NCBI RefSeq assembly: GCF_000272405.2
Contig: NZ_AJZM02000058.1
Coordinates: 1-18,785, forward strand
Direction of reading: 5' to 3'
Length of the DNA stretch: 18,785 nt
Origin: Vibrio tasmaniensis 1F-187
GTDB taxonomy: Bacteria > Pseudomonadota > Gammaproteobacteria > Enterobacterales > Vibrionaceae
This document shows, piece after piece, positions 17,133-18,785 of this stretch. Made by a program: the position numbers and the translations under genes. Position 1 is the first letter of the stretch. Each line of letters starts with the position of its first letter. A model generated the notes under the pieces. That model made no database searches. It worked only from the letters and a program-made list of their open reading frames with translations, and was not told the origin of the DNA.

Positions 17133-17432
17133 GTGAAAAAAGAACACAAAAAACTACTCGATAAATTAGTTAGTGAATCAATTGATAAGAAACTGTCTAC
17201 AGGTGATATCACCACAATCATCGATAAACATATCAACTCAATCTATCTGTATATCCATGATTACAATAATAGAATAACGGTCAACCCTGAACCGTTGATT
17301 GGTAAACTCGTTGAACTAATAGGTAAACAAGTAACTTCTATGTTGGTAGATGACACAATTAAGAGATTACGAACCAAAGTGAAATCAACAAGAGGTTCTT
17401 CAACTGGAAGTCTCGATTTTCTTGAAGTATAA
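17133..17432 (+). CDS. Small hypothetical protein (99 residues)
   Basis: Encodes 99 residues from a GTG start with AGGT about nine bases upstream. It is basic, Lys-rich and mainly helical by pattern (MKKEHKKLLDKLVSES, DITTIIDKHINSIYLYIHDYN, LIGKLVELIGKQV, DDTIKRLRTKVK), with a Ser/Gly-rich tail (TRGSSTGS). No signal peptide, membrane segment, Cys or recognised motif. I do not recognise it; size and setting suggest a mobile-element protein, for example a small DNA-binding or plasmid/phage accessory protein. It stands alone between the recombinase and a terminator placed two bases past its stop codon, which supports it being a real gene. Confidence 0.65.
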   Translation: MKKEHKKLLDKLVSESIDKKLSTGDITTIIDKHINSIYLYIHDYNNRITVNPEPLIGKLVELIGKQVTSMLVDDTIKRLRTKVKSTRGSSTGSLDFLEV

Positions 17433-17433
17433 C

Positions 17434-17461
17434 CAAGAACCCCGAAAGGGGTTTTCTTGTA
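17434..17461 (+). terminator. Intrinsic terminator after the 99-residue gene
   Basis: CAAGAACCCC (17434-17443) pairs with GGGGTTTTCTTG (17448-17459) around a GAAA tetraloop, with a two-T bulge. A T-rich stretch lies in the 3' arm. It begins directly after the stop codon. Confidence 0.8.
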
Positions 17462-17616
17462 TCTGAAAGCCCTGAAATCGAAATTAAAATGTTTACTTTC
17501 CAGTAGTTCAGCACTAAATACAGTTTGTTTATCAGGCTATAAAGCGATGATAAAATATACAGAGTTGAATAACTCCGTGGTTACACCCGTTACCCCTACC
17601 AAAATCAACACGCCAC

Positions 17617-17723
17617 AAACTCCATAGAGAAACTTATTCTTGTTTCGCAGTCGCTGGGATTCTCCGATAAGGGGTTTCTCTATGGGGTTTATTGTTTAGC
17701 GACAAGGCCCAACCAAGAATAAG
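17617..17723 (+). ncRNA. Structured leader with interleaved inverted repeats (possible pseudoknot)
   Basis: Arm AAACTCCATAGAGAAAC (17617-17633) pairs with GTTTCTCTATGGGGTTT (17674-17690): 17 pairs including one U-G wobble, enclosing a 40-base loop. In addition CTTATTCTTG (17633-17642), in that loop, is a perfect complement of CAAGAATAAG (17714-17723), which lies three bases before the ATG at 17727 and occupies the ribosome-binding region. The order A-B-A'-B' is that of an H-type pseudoknot, or of two competing folds. It probably controls translation of the 243-residue protein. Whether it is a cis leader, a riboswitch or part of a replication-control system is not decided by the sequence. Confidence 0.55.
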
Positions 17724-17726
17724 AAA

Positions 17727-18458
17727 ATGGACTTAATAAAAAACTATACCGTGTTTGCCAATGGCGAACAGGTTAAGCACAAGTGTAAAAACGGTGATTG
17801 GATTTCACGTTATGCACTGGATAGTGTGAATCTCAAAGATGAACTATCTAACGAAACAATCCCTTTTATCCCTGAAGAGAACAAGAAGCTCACCAAACGA
17901 CTAGCCGAGTATGGTTACAAGACCAACGGTAAGGGTCAGCGATTGGCTAAACGGATTACCAAGCTCTTAAAAGAAACAGGTACAGCCAAGAAAGATTGGT
18001 CACACATTGTTTACCCTACAGAGAGCGGGATTGATGTGTGGTTAACGAACCTTGAATACCTTAGTTTCGATAAGGTAATGCACGGTGACGTGGTTCTATT
18101 CCGAATGATAGAGAAGACAAAACAAGTTGAGGTCATTAAGTACACGGACACCATACAGGAGCATAGGAAAACTACGATTGATGGTCGTCTGTACTTTACC
18201 CCAACAGAGAGGAAAGGCGGTGGTCGTTACCATTCCTTTAATAAGAAAGATGGCAATAAGCCTTTTGTATGGAAGCTAGAACTAATGAAAAATGAAAACC
18301 GTGGCTGGAAGCTAGGCAAGCTCAGACAAGATGCAACACTGGATGAGAACACAGTCAAAACAAATGAGATTGTTGACGTAGTGAACAGTCAGGTTGACGA
18401 ACTAGAGATACTAAGACAAGAGATTGCAGCTTTAAAAGCTCAACTCAAAGTAGCTTAA
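17727..18458 (+). CDS. Hypothetical protein with a basic N-terminal half and C-terminal coiled coil
   Basis: Encodes 243 residues, cytoplasmic, Lys-rich. Residues 50-90 hold a basic helical segment (NKKLTKRLAEYGYKTNGKGQ, LAKRITKLLKET) that may bind nucleic acid. The middle (90-190) seems mixed alpha/beta, with WSHIVYPTESGIDVWLTN and a GRLYFTPTERKGGGRYHSF stretch. The last 30 residues form a heptad-like coiled coil (VDELEILRQEIAALKAQL), which suggests oligomerisation. I do not recognise the family; a replication, packaging or regulatory protein of a mobile element is possible but not supported by a motif. The start has no clear Shine-Dalgarno, only AATAAG, which lies inside the inverted repeat of the upstream leader, so translation is likely structure-dependent. 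A terminator follows two bases past the stop codon. Confidence 0.7.
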   Translation: MDLIKNYTVFANGEQVKHKCKNGDWISRYALDSVNLKDELSNETIPFIPEENKKLTKRLAEYGYKTNGKGQRLAKRITKLLKETGTAKKDWSHIVYPTESGIDVWLTNLEYLSFDKVMHGDVVLFRMIEKTKQVEVIKYTDTIQEHRKTTIDGRLYFTPTERKGGGRYHSFNKKDGNKPFVWKLELMKNENRGWKLGKLRQDATLDENTVKTNEIVDVVNSQVDELEILRQEIAALKAQLKVA

Positions 18459-18460
18459 TC

Positions 18461-18487
18461 AAGCACCCTACGGGGTGCTTTTTTTAT
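18461..18487 (+). terminator. Intrinsic terminator after the 243-residue gene
   Basis: An 8-bp stem (18461-18468 with 18473-18480) closed by a TACG loop, which in RNA is a stable C(UACG)G tetraloop, followed by a T-run (18479-18485). Confidence 0.93.
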
Positions 18488-18501
18488 GTCTAAACCGAAA
18501 T

Positions 18502-18541
18502 AAAAATGTGTCACTCTATTGCAAAAAATGTGTCACTTTAT
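18502..18541. repeat. Two near-identical 18-bp direct repeats, 22-bp period
   Basis: AAAAATGTGTCACTCTAT (18502-18519) and AAAAATGTGTCACTTTAT (18524-18541) differ at one base. A 22-base period places them on one face of the helix, as in iterons or operator arrays. The motif also recalls terminal repeats of IS21-like elements; no transposase is present in the window. Confidence 0.6.
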
Positions 18542-18543
18542 CG

Positions 18544-18785
18544 GGGCTTAGCCCAGTGATAGCAAGGGTGAAGCGTGTAATACTAATGCTATACGTCCGA
18601 AAGAGTAAACGAACTAAAGGTGCTGCGCACCACTCAACGCTACGCGTTTCGAATAGAATCCTTATTGAAAGGATGACGAGGCGCAGCCGAGTAGCCCGCA
18701 GGGCTTAAGCGTAACCAACGTAACCAATCCAAACACATCACTTAGAAAGAGATTGACGCCTACGGCGTTGATGCCTGCGGCATCC
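18544..18785. repeat. Cluster of short perfect hairpins in non-coding DNA at the right end
   Basis: Non-coding stretch with small perfect stems: GGGCT/AGCCC (18544-18554), GGTGC-TGC-GCACC (18619-18631), AACGC-TAC-GCGTT (18636-18648), ATCCTT/AAGGAT (18658-18674), GGC-GCA-GCC (18680-18688), AGCCC-GCA-GGGCT (18693-18705), ACGCC-TAC-GGCGT (18756-18768) and GATGCC-TGC-GGCATC (18770-18784). Most have three-base loops that are GNA on one strand or the other. A 9-bp tandem repeat CGTAACCAA sits at 18710-18727. The cluster may continue beyond the window. An open frame of 77 codons crosses it but is not credible. Confidence 0.6.

Noticed and set aside
17617..17690. The 17-bp stem as an intrinsic terminator
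   Set aside because: The loop is 40 bases long and no T-run follows the 3' arm; its partner sequence at the start codon favours a regulatory role.
17580..17726. Integron attC site
   Set aside because: A GCCCAAC core-like heptamer occurs at 17707, but there is no matching GTTRRRY partner with the usual imperfect palindrome, and the flanking genes are not spaced as cassettes.
18475..18708. Open frame of 77 codons on the plus strand at the right end
   Set aside because: It starts inside the terminator of the previous gene, has no ribosome-binding site, runs across the direct repeats and hairpins, and its composition is not protein-like.

Overview
The window looks like a piece of a Vibrio chromosome, most probably the smaller chromosome of a Splendidus-clade or similar marine Vibrio. 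The evidence is a Vibrio-type gene neighbourhood (cobQ next to modABC, a DUF3069-type protein, a solitary autotransporter-barrel-like outer membrane protein, several diguanylate cyclases, pntAB), about 40-45% G+C as judged by eye, and close protein-level resemblance to known Vibrio families. The assignment rests on recognition, not on a search.

Layout. Positions 1-1270 hold two minus-strand envelope genes: a small outer-membrane barrel-like protein and a periplasmic BOF/YgiW-type OB-fold protein with a histidine-rich stretch. Positions 1475-5568 are a plus-strand run of cobQ (cobyric acid synthase) and modA-modB-modC (molybdate ABC importer); modA/modB abut and modB/modC overlap by ATGA. Positions 5569-5927 carry no gene. 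Positions 6016-11046 form a signalling-rich stretch: a DUF3069-type gene (minus), a response regulator-GGDEF cyclase (plus), an outer-membrane barrel protein (plus), a membrane-anchored GGDEF cyclase (minus), then a two-gene unit encoding a ComFB-like protein and a HlyU-family (PF10115) protein. Positions 11346-14301 are pntAB, the proton-translocating transhydrogenase, closed by a strong terminator.

Right of the pntB terminator (about 14.35 kb to the end) the content changes to accessory DNA. It holds a TIR-like (PF10137-type) effector with a conserved-looking N-terminal module, a convergent orphan protein with tandem helix-hairpin-helix motifs, a small serine recombinase preceded by a 28-bp inverted repeat and other TGATAA boxes, a 99-residue unknown protein, and a 243-residue unknown protein. 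The start codon of the last is preceded by a leader with two interleaved inverted repeats that could form a pseudoknot over the ribosome-binding region. The window ends in non-coding DNA with 22-bp-spaced direct repeats and a dense cluster of short perfect hairpins with three-base loops.

How the parts work together. cobQ and modABC serve cofactor metabolism (cobalamin, molybdenum cofactor), and pntAB balances NADPH and proton motive force. The two cyclases and the ComFB-like protein may form a local cyclic-dinucleotide module (inference from family knowledge and proximity). The right-hand accessory segment looks like part of a defence or mobile-element island whose right border is outside the window. 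The best candidates for undescribed biology are the pseudoknot leader with its 243-residue protein, the TIR-like/HhH pair, and the recombinase with its putative crossover site.
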